The notes: a model not told the origin generated them from the sequence alone. A stretch of DNA of 64,000 nt from Trichoplax adhaerens (GCF_000150275.1 NW_002060945.1:7442643-7506642); one strand, 5' to 3'. Positions 47,679 to 61,327 are shown, counted from the first letter of the stretch. Translations and numbers: made by a program.

Positions 47679-50600
47679 GATTTACGATATCGAATGAAAC
47701 CATAAATATCTCATACCACCCATGCTGTAAGTCTTTCATAATATCCCATAAACAAATGCACTGCCTACACGTACACTAAAAACATTCTGCGATTTTATAC
47801 ATAAATAATAAACTGTAAATCAACTGGTTTGAAGTTTTAATACAGTCTAGCATATCTAATAGATAATTCTGCTTTATCTTGTTATGGATTTTGATAGACT
47901 ATACGAAAATCTTCTTGCTTGATCATTAATAAAATATAGTCAATAAAAATAGATTTTACTTGCGCGAAAAATTTACTTTTGCGATGCATCCGATAGTTTA
48001 CATGTCATTAATGGTATGATAGATAATCGTACCTTGAAAAGAATATCAACTAAGATTGTTTTTCCTATAATTTCATCTAAGCTAATAAAATATGGCTTAG
48101 GCATGAAAGAAAACGGACTGCAATGGCTGTAGACTAACGTTTTAATAAAATTGATTTGTTTCCCTACGTCATCAACTTTTTGATACTTTATCCATGCACG
48201 GTGCTTCGTAATATTACTTTTTAGAGCGAAATAAAACTGCCACAATTTGTATGTAGTTTACTAATATAAAATGTATTCTAGTATACTTTTGCTTAACCTC
48301 ATTCATTTACAAATATCATGGAGATTTTAGGTTCGACATATAAGTATTGATGATCTCGCAAGTTTATGTGAGTTTATTCATGGCTCATTTCCAGATGAGA
48401 TAAATACAGAGTTAAAACGACTTTTCTCTCTGATTAACTATACACGGTAGAGTACGATATCTAATAAAGGAAAAGAGGAAAATGATTCTGTATACACCGT
48501 TTGCTATCCAGAATTTTTCAATAGTTTACATTTGATATATACTGACATAAATTATTACCACTTTTGAAATGTTGACATTATCATTTCCTTTATGACTTGG
48601 TAAACTTTATTACACATTTTACAAATGCATACGAAATAATATACGCCTACACTAGAAGTATGGCACTCAAATTAGTCCTAGCTCATGCAGTATACATTAC
48701 ATTATACTTTCTTAATTCAGTCTGGTTACGCATCTGCCCAGTAATCGAATGTGCAAGTTTTAAGTAATACTACACTACATTTCCCCAACTATTTAGGAGT
48801 ATGTCCATGGCAAACTAATTTTGCAACTTGTTTACCATAATTATCGTAGAAATGTTCTAGATTATTTCATTACTATCGTAATATAGAATTATGGCGTTTC
48901 CTCGACGAATTTTGAAGCTAGCATTCTTATCCACCTTTAAATTCCTGCCATCGCGACTGAAGGCCTTTTACCAAATATCTGAAAGCTGTGATGGCGCAGT
49001 TTCTAAACAATTCGCTAGACGAGATATCAGTAAAGAATTTCAGATGTGTGAGTATTAAAGATAAGTAAATTAATAAAGGATGGTGAGGGAATTAGAGCTA
49101 CTTACAAATAAGATATTTCTTACATAAATGAATAGAATTTCGAAAAAAATGTCGACTTTCTAATCTACGATTCTTAATTTGGTTACTAGGAAGTAAAGGA
49201 ATATTTAAATTGTCCAAGAAAGACGTTTCAAGGTTGTAGTGCTTGGGTTCAACAATCCCTAATTATACACACATAATACGAATAGTATAAGTACACCGTT
49301 TCATCAACAGCAATCATGAAATTACCGTATAAGTATCGTAGACTATTCTACTTCTTAATACTACCGTACTTCAATTACTACTGTAATTAGCTGAAACTAC
49401 TACAGGAGTGTATCGATTTGAGCAGAAATTTTAGTTAAATTTAATTTGTACTGTAAATTATTTTTGGAGCTTCACATACGATTAGGATTAAATTCATGTC
49501 AGTAATTGAACAGTGATAAAAATAGATAAATTAATTGAAGCCTAATTGATAAATAACCAACGAGTACACTTACAAAAACATACGGTAAAGGATTTTCCAC
49601 TAATGCTGTATCTAGAGCATTCATGTTTTAGCTGTCATCTAATCACTCCAACTCTATGATATCGTACAAATAGCGATCTAATGCCATGTAAGCCTGTATA
49701 AATCAGACCTTCATTGCTGCGAAGACAGTATATTTCAAGGTTAACTTTTACATAACACTTAGCATCCTGTAGATTAGCATTTTCATTAGCTGTTATTGAT
49801 AATAATAAAAATATTGTTGCTGTGTGGGCGATCTGCTATAGCTTATTCCGCTCATTAAGTATGTCAAACTCAATTTTTAAGATAATACACCCTTCCATAT
49901 TTAATTACAGACCCTTCAAGTTGGCTAGTCAGTCTTTTTTTACAACATCTTTATTACGAATATTATTTATTAGTAGATTAGAATCTAATGTGATTCATAC
50001 TACTACTTCCTTTCTCCCGTTACTATTTTCACAACATATACAATTACGCTTAAATCTATTTATGATTGTTATAAAATTAGTTTATGTCTCAATAAGCGTT
50101 TTCAAAATTTAAAATTAAGAGTATATTTTTAATTCCGTCCCAGTAAATAAAATCGGAGGTTACTACTTTCATTATATTAACAGATCACACGACAAGATCA
50201 TCGGATATAATACAGCAACAGTAATAACTTAAGCTATAATCTGATATGAATGCTTTACCCAAAATCATTGCTTTAGATTTGATACAAGAGCAAATGGATT
50301 GTTTACACTATTTCATTCGTTGATCCATACGCGTTCATCGCATATTTATTGATTTATTTTCCCGAGATTGAATCGAACCTTATCACAAATATGCCCATGC
50401 CACTCTCTTTGTAAAATATAGGGTAATGTGTTATAGAATTAGCAGTAGACTTCTTTTTTAATTGCCCTACGATTCTGATCATGAAATAATTTAGCCTAGT
50501 TATTATCCTGGAATAGTATCTTACATTGAGAAAGTCCCTTTGCAGCAAATTATCATATTGTAGGAATGCAGTAATCATGAGATCATGGATTACTGCGCTT

Positions 50601-52085
50601 TCTCCTTTTTGTTATGTAAATATCTATTATTTGGAATAATAGTAAACGGAAAGCAGTTTTTCTCTTAACGATACATGTCATCCCGTTTTTCGATCGTTAA
50701 TGTTGCAAACCAGTTTTGCAACCAAGGTAATATACATAATCGCAATAGCTCTTACTGTAAGTAGTTAGTCTCAACTACGATATCTTCTAAGAACATTATA
50801 TTTATTAAACCTAGCATGAGACCAAGACTTGATCAAATCATGACTATTCTATAAATATCTATCTTTAGCAATAGTTTGTATCGTGACAATAGATATCAAT
50901 TAATAATAGTTTCACAAATACAAAGATTATATAGCACCTGAATATCGAGAAACACCTAACTTTCGATAAAACTGCCCTGGATCAGAATTTAAGATCTATT
51001 TTACACTTATAATTTAATCATTATAAACTGATTATGGCGATTAGCTGTACTGTATAGAAGATAAATAGATAAGCTTTTCGAATTTTATTAGAAGGTTTTT
51101 GAAACGAGCTGAATGGTAATCGATACTTATAGTTTAAGAATACAGAACCAAATCGAAAATTTCATCCTAGTTATTCGTTAAACTGAAGATATTATATAAT
51201 TAAATCATAAATTGATAAGCATTACGTAAAATTATATTTTATTTTATATTTCGTATTATTTTTTTATTCTTATAAAAGCAAAGAAAGCATAGGGTTAAAA
51301 TGCTAGGTTTAGTTAGTTGTGTCTATCGAAAGTATTTACTTTATTTGTATTCTATCGAAATCTATTCCATATTAGTGACGCATGATAAAGTAGGAGTATG
51401 TTGATAAAGGTTCCGGCAATTCTATCGAATTATGATCATTCATTCGAAAGTCGGCTTGATTTCTCTAATGAATATATTGAGAAGAACAGAGATCTTCGTA
51501 TCGTGTTTGGTTATGAAAGTTCTATACCGATTGTAATAATTTCTTTGCATTGGGTTAACAATAAGCTCAATATTGAACATAGAAATGAACTACAAAATAT
51601 CACCGTCCTCTATTCTACTTAATATTGTTCATGATGATCCTTGATCTACCATACCAATCGAAATATTACTGACTATAACGAAGATGATAGCTACAATTTA
51701 TGCAAAACTAGTATATTGTAAATTAATTCTTTTTAATTTACTGTTGGCCATCAGAATACTTTCTATCATTATTGTAAATAGCGTTTAATATACGGAAACG
51801 AAACATGAGAAAGAAATTTTACGTTTGGCTTGCATAAATCTTATACACTCTTCGAAAGTAATAATTGCGATTTAATTCTCCAATAATACGGATATACTTA
51901 GTGAAATGTGAATAGATACGGTATGTATTCGTACCGGTTCATCATCCAGCTTTTAAATCAATTTCTTCGTTATTATGAAGTCATTAAATTTGTTCTGGAT
52001 CATAATAGCTTTGATAATTATGCGTTCACCATGAAACAACAATACGCTCACTCTTAACTTTCGATAAGCTAAGACACTAAAGAGA
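47679..52085. other. Intergenic, nothing recognised apart from the gene 6 poly(A) signal
   Basis: AATAAA at 47807-47812 probably ends array gene 6. Open frames on either strand (48245-47973, 49822-50112, 50578-50354, 51398-51622) show no coding character or known domains. No RNA genes recognised. Confidence 0.5.
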
Positions 52086-52201
52086 TATAAATTAGCTGTA
52101 GGTTAACAACTCTCCGCATTTTAGTTCTGCTATCTGACAACTTGTTCATAGTCAGTTTTATCCTGAAGGATTATCACCATTAATCAAATTAATAGCTATT
52201 G
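52086..52201 (+). promoter_or_regulatory. Array gene 7 promoter and noncoding first exon
   Basis: TATAAAT at 52086-52092, exon end at 52201 (ATTG|GTAAGT), acceptor TTATCACAG ending at 52269. The leader carries a small upstream open frame at 52270 (ATGTGGACA, about 11 codons) that could lower translation of the main frame. Confidence 0.5.
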
Positions 52202-52357
52202 GTAAGTATCTTACGTAATGTTTTAGAATATCTTTGTAAAAATTCAATTATCAGTCTTTCTTATCACAGATGTGGACAACTAAGTTTGATCAACCAGTGA
52301 TCTAAGTAATAAACTCTCTGCATTTATTGCTTATATCGAATAGAATAACCAACCATC

Positions 52358-52777
52358 ATGAAGTCGTGCGCTGTCTTTCTGCTTTGCATGTTTATGTCCA
52401 TGGTTCTTTCCATTTCGGCGGAAGAATTATCAGTAAATGATGCTGAAAATCTTGGAGATAAATTTAATCTCGGTGATGTACCCGATTTGAAGGACATGGA
52501 CGAATTAAAAGAAGAAAAACAAGAGGAAATAGATGAACAAAAATCCAAGGAAAGTGATCAAAAAGTCAATGAATTGCTTAAAGAAGCTAAAAGAATAGAA
52601 AAAGAGATTGAATCTTTAAATAGACAGCTCGATAATGAAGTAAAGGATGCGAAGGACCTTTCAGAAACAAAAAGCAATCTTGAGAATGAGAAAAATGGAA
52701 TGAGTTCACTCTCTGAGGAGGCATTGGAAGATAAGGAAATGTCTGATGAATCAGATAAAAGTCCTGAATACGAGTAA
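52358..52777 (+). CDS. Array gene 7: secreted acidic coiled-coil protein
   Basis: Single coding exon of 139 residues. The signal peptide is MKSCAVFLLCMFMSMVLSIS, with likely cleavage before AEELSVNDAE. The rest is acidic and Lys/Glu-rich, with a coiled-coil stretch of about 50 residues (KVNELLKEAKRIEKEIESLN) and an acidic tail. The position, promoter plan and acidic first part match the array, but no Arg-rich exon was found downstream to 54.5 kb, and there are no cysteines in the mature protein. It could be an acidic partner of the basic proteins, a member that lost its second exon, or an unrelated secreted protein. Confidence 0.7.
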   Translation: MKSCAVFLLCMFMSMVLSISAEELSVNDAENLGDKFNLGDVPDLKDMDELKEEKQEEIDEQKSKESDQKVNELLKEAKRIEKEIESLNRQLDNEVKDAKDLSETKSNLENEKNGMSSLSEEALEDKEMSDESDKSPEYE

Positions 52778-54515
52778 AATTTTCAGGAGAAAGAAACTTT
52801 CTAACAAAGTGTAAGGATAATGATTAAGGTTATAGACATCCTTTCAAGTATTTTACATTAAATTCAGTGATAATATTCATTAGCTACAAAAGCTTAAATT
52901 CATGATTTCACTACCGTAGCTTTGGACATTAGTAGCCTTTTAGTTTTTCTTAATTTAGCTTTAGACTTGAGACGTCTTGCTCTAATCAGTGAACAACAAT
53001 GCTTGTAAAATTCAATGAACAACTTTAGCTAAGTATTTTCTACTGGTCAAAATATGATTTGGAAGAAAAATTTTCAACGGAATTTTATTGAATTATGTTT
53101 ATGATTGTAATAGAAATTAATTGGAACAATGACAGCAAATGTAGCATAACTAGACTGTTAATAAATCATTTATTTTCAAAATTGCAAGACTTGAAAGGCT
53201 GTTTTATGCGAACCTAGATATACTGCTTTATCATTTTAGTTGCTATTTTATTTACAGAATTTATTCAATAGCTACAGTGTATACGGGATTGCATCTGTCA
53301 ACTTTAAACCAGTTCTATCCTAATTATCCTTGCTGCCTCAATTAGCTTCTTGTAACTTAATTGATATCTATTGGCTGTTAAACTATTAATGCATGACGAA
53401 ATAATTCTTAATCGTTTTTCTTTTACTTCACGGGCCATTAAAATTTTACTTTAGATTCACTTAATGACAATACTAATTTGGGCATCGGTCGTATCAAGCT
53501 TTGCTAACTGCGTGCAGTATTTAATATCGGGAATTATCCATTAAAGCTGCATGATACAACTAGTGTAATGTAAAACCCTTTTCTGCAATTTAGATCCGTA
53601 GTAACTGTAGATTTACATAGAAATTGCGCTTTTAATCATATCAGTAATGATTATAGTGTGTATCAAGTAATCATAATAGCATACCATTATAAATTTTATT
53701 CAGTTCTGATATTCGTTATATGATAGTACTTGTGTAGCTTTATAGTCTCCATTTCTTGTGTATGTTACATTAACAGAGCAATCAAAAACAGATTGGCTGC
53801 TTAAGATTTTATAGACGAGGCAGTCATGCAAGTGCTCAGTATAAATATGTGATATCATTACTGAATTTTCAGCGGTGATTAATAATAATTTAAATAATCT
53901 TAAGTTAAAGAAAATTTAAGGAAACTCACCAGCAGAACAAAAAGAGTGACAGAAATTGGCTATACTTACTTATAGCAATTTGATTCTGATGATGACAATA
54001 ATGCATTGGATTATTAAGATGTTCTTGCCGTTAAATAACAATTTATATTAAATTTTAAGGTCGATCGTTAGTGATTATATTAATTTTATGATATTTAAAG
54101 ACATGCATACGTGTATGTTGAATCAATATTGTCGATGGCAATTTTGTGCATCTGTTACTTCTAAGTGTTTATACACGTATTTAACATGTGAAGAGCGCCA
54201 CCTAGGATAATATACTACAATTATAAAATTACAATACGACAATTATCACTAAGTTACCTCGCTTTAAATGTGAGAAAGTATACAGTTTAATTTTATTTCT
54301 GTCAATCATACAAAAAGTTTACCATTTACGTTCTGTGAAGAAGATGTTGCGATGCATTCCTTACAGTATTTTAATGTTCACGATATCTACAAGTGTCCAC
54401 GACCTTAGAGGGCTATCACTCAACTACCGTAACTTGCCATAAATTGTCTTTCTTGTCCAATCTCTGATGCATTCTAGAGCTTTCCATAAAAGGAAATATG
54501 ATATTGATAGAAGAT
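52778..54515. other. Intergenic
   Basis: This spans the ends of array gene 7 and the opposite-strand SRCIN1/SKT-like gene, which are convergent. No Arg-rich exon, gene or RNA seen. Confidence 0.55.
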
Positions 54516-57500
54516 TTATAAGAATGAGACCTGATCAGAATCATATGTCACTACAGTATGGCTTTTCCGTCTCTTAGCCTCAGCAGCTGTTATTTCTTTC
54601 CCATCGATTTCGTTATGAGGGTTTATTAGATTTAAATCCATTGATTTCGATGAGGATATTGATAGCGTAGGCTTAGACAACATAATACTATCTTTGCTAT
54701 CCAGTAAATTAGTTTTATTAGGATTTGATGAAGCTATAATGTTTTGGCTGTCTGTTGGGCTTGCATTAACAGATTTGGATGCAAGGACATCTTTCTTACT
54801 AACAGCGTTGGAACCATTAGCTGCTAAAACACTGTCGTATTTGCCATTAGATTTAGCTTCATTAGGATTAGAATCAGCTGCTGAAAGAAACTGATCCCTA
54901 CGTATAGCATTTATATCATTAGCTTTCGATAACGGTAACGATAAGGAACTTCTATCTTTCTTTGTAGCTAAATTAATATTAGCAGGTGGAAGTTCCGATG
55001 CTGATACCGTTAATGCGGATTTTGATAATGATGTGTCCGTTAAATTTTCGTTATGAAAAGTTGACGGAATTTCCGATGATTGCCTCTTTGGTTGAAATCC
55101 TGAACTTGTTAAATTATCGCTATAATTTACAAAATTTGTCGTATTTTTATCCTTATTTTGCATAGATGCAATGTCAATATTGTGTCGCAATGATAATTCT
55201 TGTATGATCTGATCACTGGTTAAACTACCTTGGCCTTGGTAGTGCTTCAATGGATTTGTTCCTGGTGATTCTACTGGTTCAGTTTTGTAAGCATCTAATC
55301 GACGCTGAGCTGATGGGCTCTTTGACATGGTTTGAGATGATTGGATATCTCCATTTTCCGATTCGTTTGTACTAATAATAGATGATGGTCTCGATTTGGG
55401 TTGTGGGGACTCGTTCTTCCCACGATATAGAAATCCAGTGAGTTTATTAAATATAGCACCTCTCTTCTTTCCTGATTCAGTTGTGGTATTTTTATCCTGA
55501 TTAGTTTCTACATTTTCATCTACTTCTTGCCATACCGGTGGCGGTGGTGTCGTTGTAAACGAAGCACCAATATCTCGGCCATAAATGCTTGTTGTTGATG
55601 GAATCGAATCTACAGTTGATAAATTTTCCAATTTTGATATGGATAAATTAGAATCATGAATTGTTGGCTCAGTCGCTAGACTAGAATCAATAACTGAGTT
55701 TGTTATATCTTCATTATGGGATTCATGCTGGTAACTATCCGATTCATTCGAACTAACACCAGATAGGCCATCGTCATCATCGTGTTTATTTTCATATCTT
55801 ATTCTTAATTCATTTATGAAAGCTCGAACTTCCATAGCCCTCTGTCAAAATGTCAATATTTCAGTTACTTATATGCACAGAATAGACTACTTACTGTAGT
55901 ATAACTGTAGGAACAGAAATTAGACAATAATTCATTGCAAGTACAGTAGGAGGTAGGCTATCACGCCAATACCAGCAGTAAAACACTTAAATGAGAACGA
56001 AGTTTGACAATATATGATCAAAAAATTCATTGTAACTATCACTAGTAAATAAATCATTTGATTGTAAAAAGTGAAATATAAACTATGATGTGTATAGTTT
56101 AGTACGAATAATTACGAAACAGTAATTTGCTCTACTGAAAATATACTCGTATTCGATATTATTTTATTAGTAGCCATCAGAATATTCTAATAAGATTACA
56201 TGTTAATTTTATACGGTACAACTTCTAGTCATTTAATTTCTGCACAATTTCATATCTTTTAACTTAAAAGTCACAGCTTAAACCTAGTTTGGGATCCACT
56301 ATTGTTATGTAATGTGAAGAACCAATCTAAACTTTCTAATCGTCAACTTCCAGCTTTACCAGTAGACTGATAAATGCTGTTATTAGGATATTTTGTCTAG
56401 AGAACTTTAATATTTGATAAGATAATCAAAGTATTTTCCAGCTTAAATTGATACTGTAATCCGTAGTAGTGAGTTCCAATTTAGAAATGGGTTCTATTTT
56501 AGACTATTTATAAGGGTGTTCATTTTAAAATATAACTTTTATTTTAATTGGAAAAGTTAATACTTAAATTTCTCCAGAACCCTATATGTGCAAGTGTACA
56601 AGAGTTACCTACCTCTATGGACGACAAACGCTTTTCATGATTGAAAGCACTAGCAATTTCGATATTAGCTTGTAGAACTGATTTTGCTTCATTAGCTTCA
56701 TAGTCATCTTGTGCTTGCCGTTGCAATGCCAGTAAATTAATATAATCTGCTATGTTGCTAGCGCGATTTCCACTGCGTTGCTTCTTAGCATTAAGTTTAA
56801 CGGATGCTACTAAACTATTCATATAAGACATTAAACGTCGACACTGATCTAAGGCTGATTCTAATCGCTCTGGCTCTGATAGAATAAATTTTTCATCCAT
56901 CACAACTAACTTCTGCTCTTTAATTAATACCTCCTTTAATTCTGATTTGATTTTAGGGAATTCTTCTGTAAGTCCATTGCAAGAATAGCGATACCATCAG
57001 TTTCAATTATTACATAACGAAGTAGTTTATCAGGTGTATTATAATGCAATTTATACTAAATATAGCATGAGCAAAATGATGAATTAAATAGGAAAATACC
57101 TTGTGCTAAACTGGTAATAGAAGAATTAATTTCGATAATAGCCAACTTTAATGCCTTAATAACTGAGCTGTCGATTCTACAAAAGCGCTTACGGGCATCG
57201 TACTCCAACACAGCAATCGCTCTAGATAACAATTCTACTTCTTTAGTGAGTTGGTTAGATTGCTTTTGGTAGTTAAGTTTAGTTTTATCGGCAGCTAATC
57301 TTTCATCTCGGACAATATCTTGCCCTAATCATTAAAAGATATTGATCAAGAAAGTTATTAACATCATTGATGTTTGCTTAAGATCAATTATAGCTAAAAG
57401 GGGTTTTTAAGAGTAAAGTCAAAGATGGAACTTATGCCAATTAACTTTCCTGAGGTTAATTTCGCAAAAAATAAAGTTTTAGCAATTTCTGTTGTTAAAG

Positions 57501-60500
57501 TGAGCCGTATAATATGACTACTGATACTTTGATAGAGCAGCTTATCATCGATACAGATATTGATGTAATCTTGAGAATTAATGCTAGACGATGACACTAG
57601 AGAAATATTTGCAAATGGTAACTAAGACGTAGGTCTACCGTATTCATTTGTTACTGAAACAGTTTTAACGACTGAAGTATTATGATGCAAAGTAAGATTA
57701 GAATAAGTTGGGATTTATACCTCTTGTCATCACAGATGTCGCTGTTCGGATTGATTTAATCGTATTAGCTAACGTTATATCGAAGAGTTGCTGCTGTATT
57801 TCTTGTTGCTGACGAAGGCTAGTGTATTCCTCTCGCAACTTCGTTACGTCCTTAAGGATATTAGTCGCGATAACTTGAATTTTGTCTTTGAACTGGTTCA
57901 TTTCTGTATTCAATTCTGTCTCTTTGGCTATAAAATATTTATGTTTAGTGACACTATCTTTATGTCCATAACATATTTGATTTATGAAAAATCATTTCCA
58001 GTTTACTCAAGGTAGAAACTACAAGATATATAGATATCATCTCATGTGTTTTATTTTGCTATTACTTTTCTATACTCTGTGGGCATGAAAATGTGATCAA
58101 GGCCACTAGATAGTTGCTGATTTTTTGCTGAGCTTATTTATTACTGTATTATCTCTTGTCAAAATATTACTTCCATAGTATAACAGAATCGAAGGTACAA
58201 TTTATTATACTGTACATGACAAAACTAATTAAGATAGCCACTAAGCAAGTTAAATTTTGTATTATGAGATGCATGGTGGACGCACAAGACGTGGAATAAA
58301 TTGTTACTAATTCAGTAGCGTGGTTATTTTTTCCGTAATCCTAATTGTTCATAAGTCTATTGTACAAGATTTGCAATATTCTTGAAATTAATTTATTAAT
58401 ATCGAATTTTTTTACTACGATATAATACTATAGCATGTAATACCCTGCGCTAGAGGCGTTTTGAAAGGGTTGATTACATATGGCACATACCTTGGAATTC
58501 TCTTACAGTTTCTTGGTTCTTCTGAGTTAGCATAAGCGTAAGACTTTTTAGCTGTTGTTCAATATTATCAATTCGATCCGATTTTTCTCTGAGTAATTAA
58601 ACAAAAACAGATTATTAGTGCCACTATATTGAAGTGAATATACAGTATAATGCTTAAAGTACTGAAATCTAACCTTGATTCTGTCGGCGATTGCTTACTT
58701 GAAGTATCGCCTGGACTTTTATATTGTTCGATGAAAGCATCTATCAGACAAAAATTCAGCAGAAATTCAATGGAAAATTTGAATGAATAAAAGTACAGTA
58801 GCTTTTACGACATAACAGTTATATCTGCTCAATTGATTATATACCAGCAGCTTCAAAAAATTAGAATAAAACTGCAAACTAAAATTGGGGCTGTTAAAGT
58901 ACCGATGTCACGTCGTATTTTACTTTTTAATATACTATTTATCATACCTATAGCTTCTGATGAACTGTTAATTCTTTGCCTATCAACAGCTTGGATATCG
59001 TAACCCTCTGAATCGCTAAATACTGACGGTTGATTTAGTGAAAATTGATATTCAAACATATCAATTTCATCCTCGCTAGCTATATCTACGTTGTCACTTT
59101 CTTTTGCTTTCGAGGCTGCACTTTCTGAAACAACAATGGCGGGTTGACCATCAGAATTTGTTTCATTCTGTTTCGGGTTATCACGTTGCAGTCGTTTTAA
59201 TGATCCAAATTTTGGCTTTTTACCGGATTGAGTATCAATGTTTTCTTTATAATTAATATCTTGCCATGGTAATATTTTGTCGCCTTTATTTTCTTCGAAA
59301 ACTTCGCTATCACCTTGCAGTCGTTTTAATGATCCAAATTTTGGCTTCTTACCGGATTGAGTATCAATGTTTTCTTTGTAATTAATATCTTGCCATGGTA
59401 ATATTTTGTCGCCTTTGTTTTCTTCGAAAATTTCGCTATCGGAATCGCTGGCGTTTCTGAATTGTTGTATGCTAGCAGCTTTGGCGATATTCATCATTTC
59501 CATCGATTTGCTAAATTTCTCATCAAGTGCTGGCTTGCCTTGAAATTCATTAGATGATGCTGAATAATCTTCAGCCTGCTCCTTGATGGAGAAATCAGAG
59601 TCATCCTTGATTAGCGTATCGTCAGGATTTGAATATTTTGCCGGTACTAATTTATCGATCTTTCTATCAGTAGGACTTTTAATGTTAGTTAAACCGTAGG
59701 TAGACCTGTTTTGCGAATGATTTTTAAATTCTTGCAACCTACGCTGGCTTGGTGGAGTATGCAAAGATCTAGGAGGTTTGCTACGCTTGGGTTGTAATGA
59801 TTTCATAGAGTTACTTTCGCTGTTATTTGATTTAAGCGTATTTTCATCATCTATATCGACATCTTGATCAGATGAAATTTTCGCTGTATTCCTAATAGCA
59901 ATTCTACTTCCTTTCCTGCCTAAGCTAGATTCTTTGTCGATGCAATCAGAATCTGGGTTCGCCTTATACATTGGCTTACTTCCTTTACTTTTTTCTTCAC
60001 CTTCTGAGGGTTTAATCCGATTAAATTTGGAATAGGATTCAACAGAAGATGTAGATGCATGGTCGGTACTGGATTGCATATTAACACTGCGTGTATCTTC
60101 TATTGGAATTGGAGCTTTTTGTGAAACTTCTTTCGATTTAGGATTCTCAGTCGTTTTAACAACTTTCCTAGTCGTGATTTTTACACTTCTCTTATGGTTT
60201 TGTGGTTTCTGAGGTACTAGTGATTGATGATGAATATTCCGATTTTCTGTATGAGAATAACCACTGTCCATACTCGATTGCTTTTTCAATAAAGGTTTTT
60301 TAAATGATGAAAAGCCATTATGCTCAAATGAAGACGAATATGATAAATTTTCCGTTGATCTGCCGATATTTGTAGAATTTAAGGGCACGTTTTCGTTTGT
60401 TGGCGACGAACATGAAGACGTTGGAACGGAATGGATGCCTGATCTTTTATTTGGGGATCGAATACGATAAGGATTGACTTTTTGTGGTGGTATTTTAGTA

Positions 60501-61327
60501 CCAAAATCAATGGGTCGAAATTTAGGACTATTCATGATAGGTGTAGGATTTTCTGACGGTGAATTACCGGGTGCATTTGCTTCCAGTTGAAGGAATAATT
60601 GTTTATTGGTATTGAATTTTGAACGATAATCTTTATGATGGGGATTGATAGGAGAAGTTGTAGATTTATCATTCTCAATATCGCTGGTATCTCTTGAACG
60701 AGATTCTGGAATAGAAGGTTTTAAGCCTTTGTACCTTTCTGCTGCACTAACAGCTCGTCTTATACTAGATTTCTTCGATGAATTCGGTGTGGAGATTTCC
60801 GCAGATGTCTTATATGAGCTCATTAGATTGTTAAGATCTTCATTACTGAATCTACGAAGATCTATGGCTGCTCGCGATCTTGGCATTAATTTTTTACTTT
60901 CTTCGCTTGATGATGGCGATGTATCACTTTTACTTGCCATTTCTTCATTAAGTAAAAATAATAGTATTCCTCCGGTTCGTATTTGACTGTGACGAATGAA
61001 ACAAATATAGCAATATATAGTATTAAATAATTTTAAAGTTTTTAATTTAGGTGTTAAGATTGGTGAAGGCAGACCTTTTTAGTTCTAGATAAACTACAGA
61101 TTACAACAACTACCTTAAGTGCGTTAAAGTTTCAAAGGAGGAATCATTTTCATTACGAAAGTAAATGTAGCCTCGCTCAGGAGTTACTTCATGATGTGAT
61201 TGAAAGACGTCCGGAAAATAGTCATGGAATAGTCTCTTTAGATCTTGATATGTCAAACCCGAATGAAATGGAATTCGAATTTGACGGCGATTGCATTGCA
61301 GAAAGATAGACTCTTCAATCGTATGAT
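54516..61327 (-). CDS. SRCIN1/SKT (p140Cap/Sickle tail)-family scaffold protein, 5' end not found
   Basis: Eight exons on the minus strand: 61327-61114, 60986-58903, 58740-58674, 58588-58491, 57927-57721, 57324-57100, 56965-56613 and 55841-54516. Phases agree at every junction, giving 1,523 codons before the stop. Exon 61327-61114 encodes the N-terminal globular domain of this family (IFLQCNRRQIRIPFHSGLTY, then FPDVFQ and IYFRNE). The 2.1 kb exon is a Ser/Pro/Lys-rich disordered region with a 43-residue tandem duplication. The next exons are coiled coil: EKSDRIDNIEQQLKSLTLML matches the family's conserved MEKQIASLTGL-like helix. EFPKIKSELKEVL with SEPERLESALDQCRRL matches the end of its AIP3/Bud6-like region. 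The last exon is disordered and Ser/Asn-rich. Vertebrate relatives bind Src, actin regulators and microtubule-end proteins. The start codon lies in an upstream exon not identified. Confidence 0.85.
59182..59439 (-). repeat. In-frame 129-bp tandem duplication in the SRCIN1/SKT-like gene
   Basis: Two consecutive units, 59182-59310 and 59311-59439, differ at only a handful of bases. Each encodes 43 residues including EENKGDKILPWQDINYKENI and GKKPKFGSLKRLQ. Frame is kept. Confidence 0.95.

Noticed and set aside
50370-50400. GGTTCGATTC-like tRNA B box on the minus strand
   Set aside because: No matching A box, acceptor stem or cloverleaf could be drawn around it.
57788-58015. Plus-strand frame across exon 57927-57721 of the SRCIN1/SKT-like gene
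   Set aside because: It is the antisense of a well supported coiled-coil exon.
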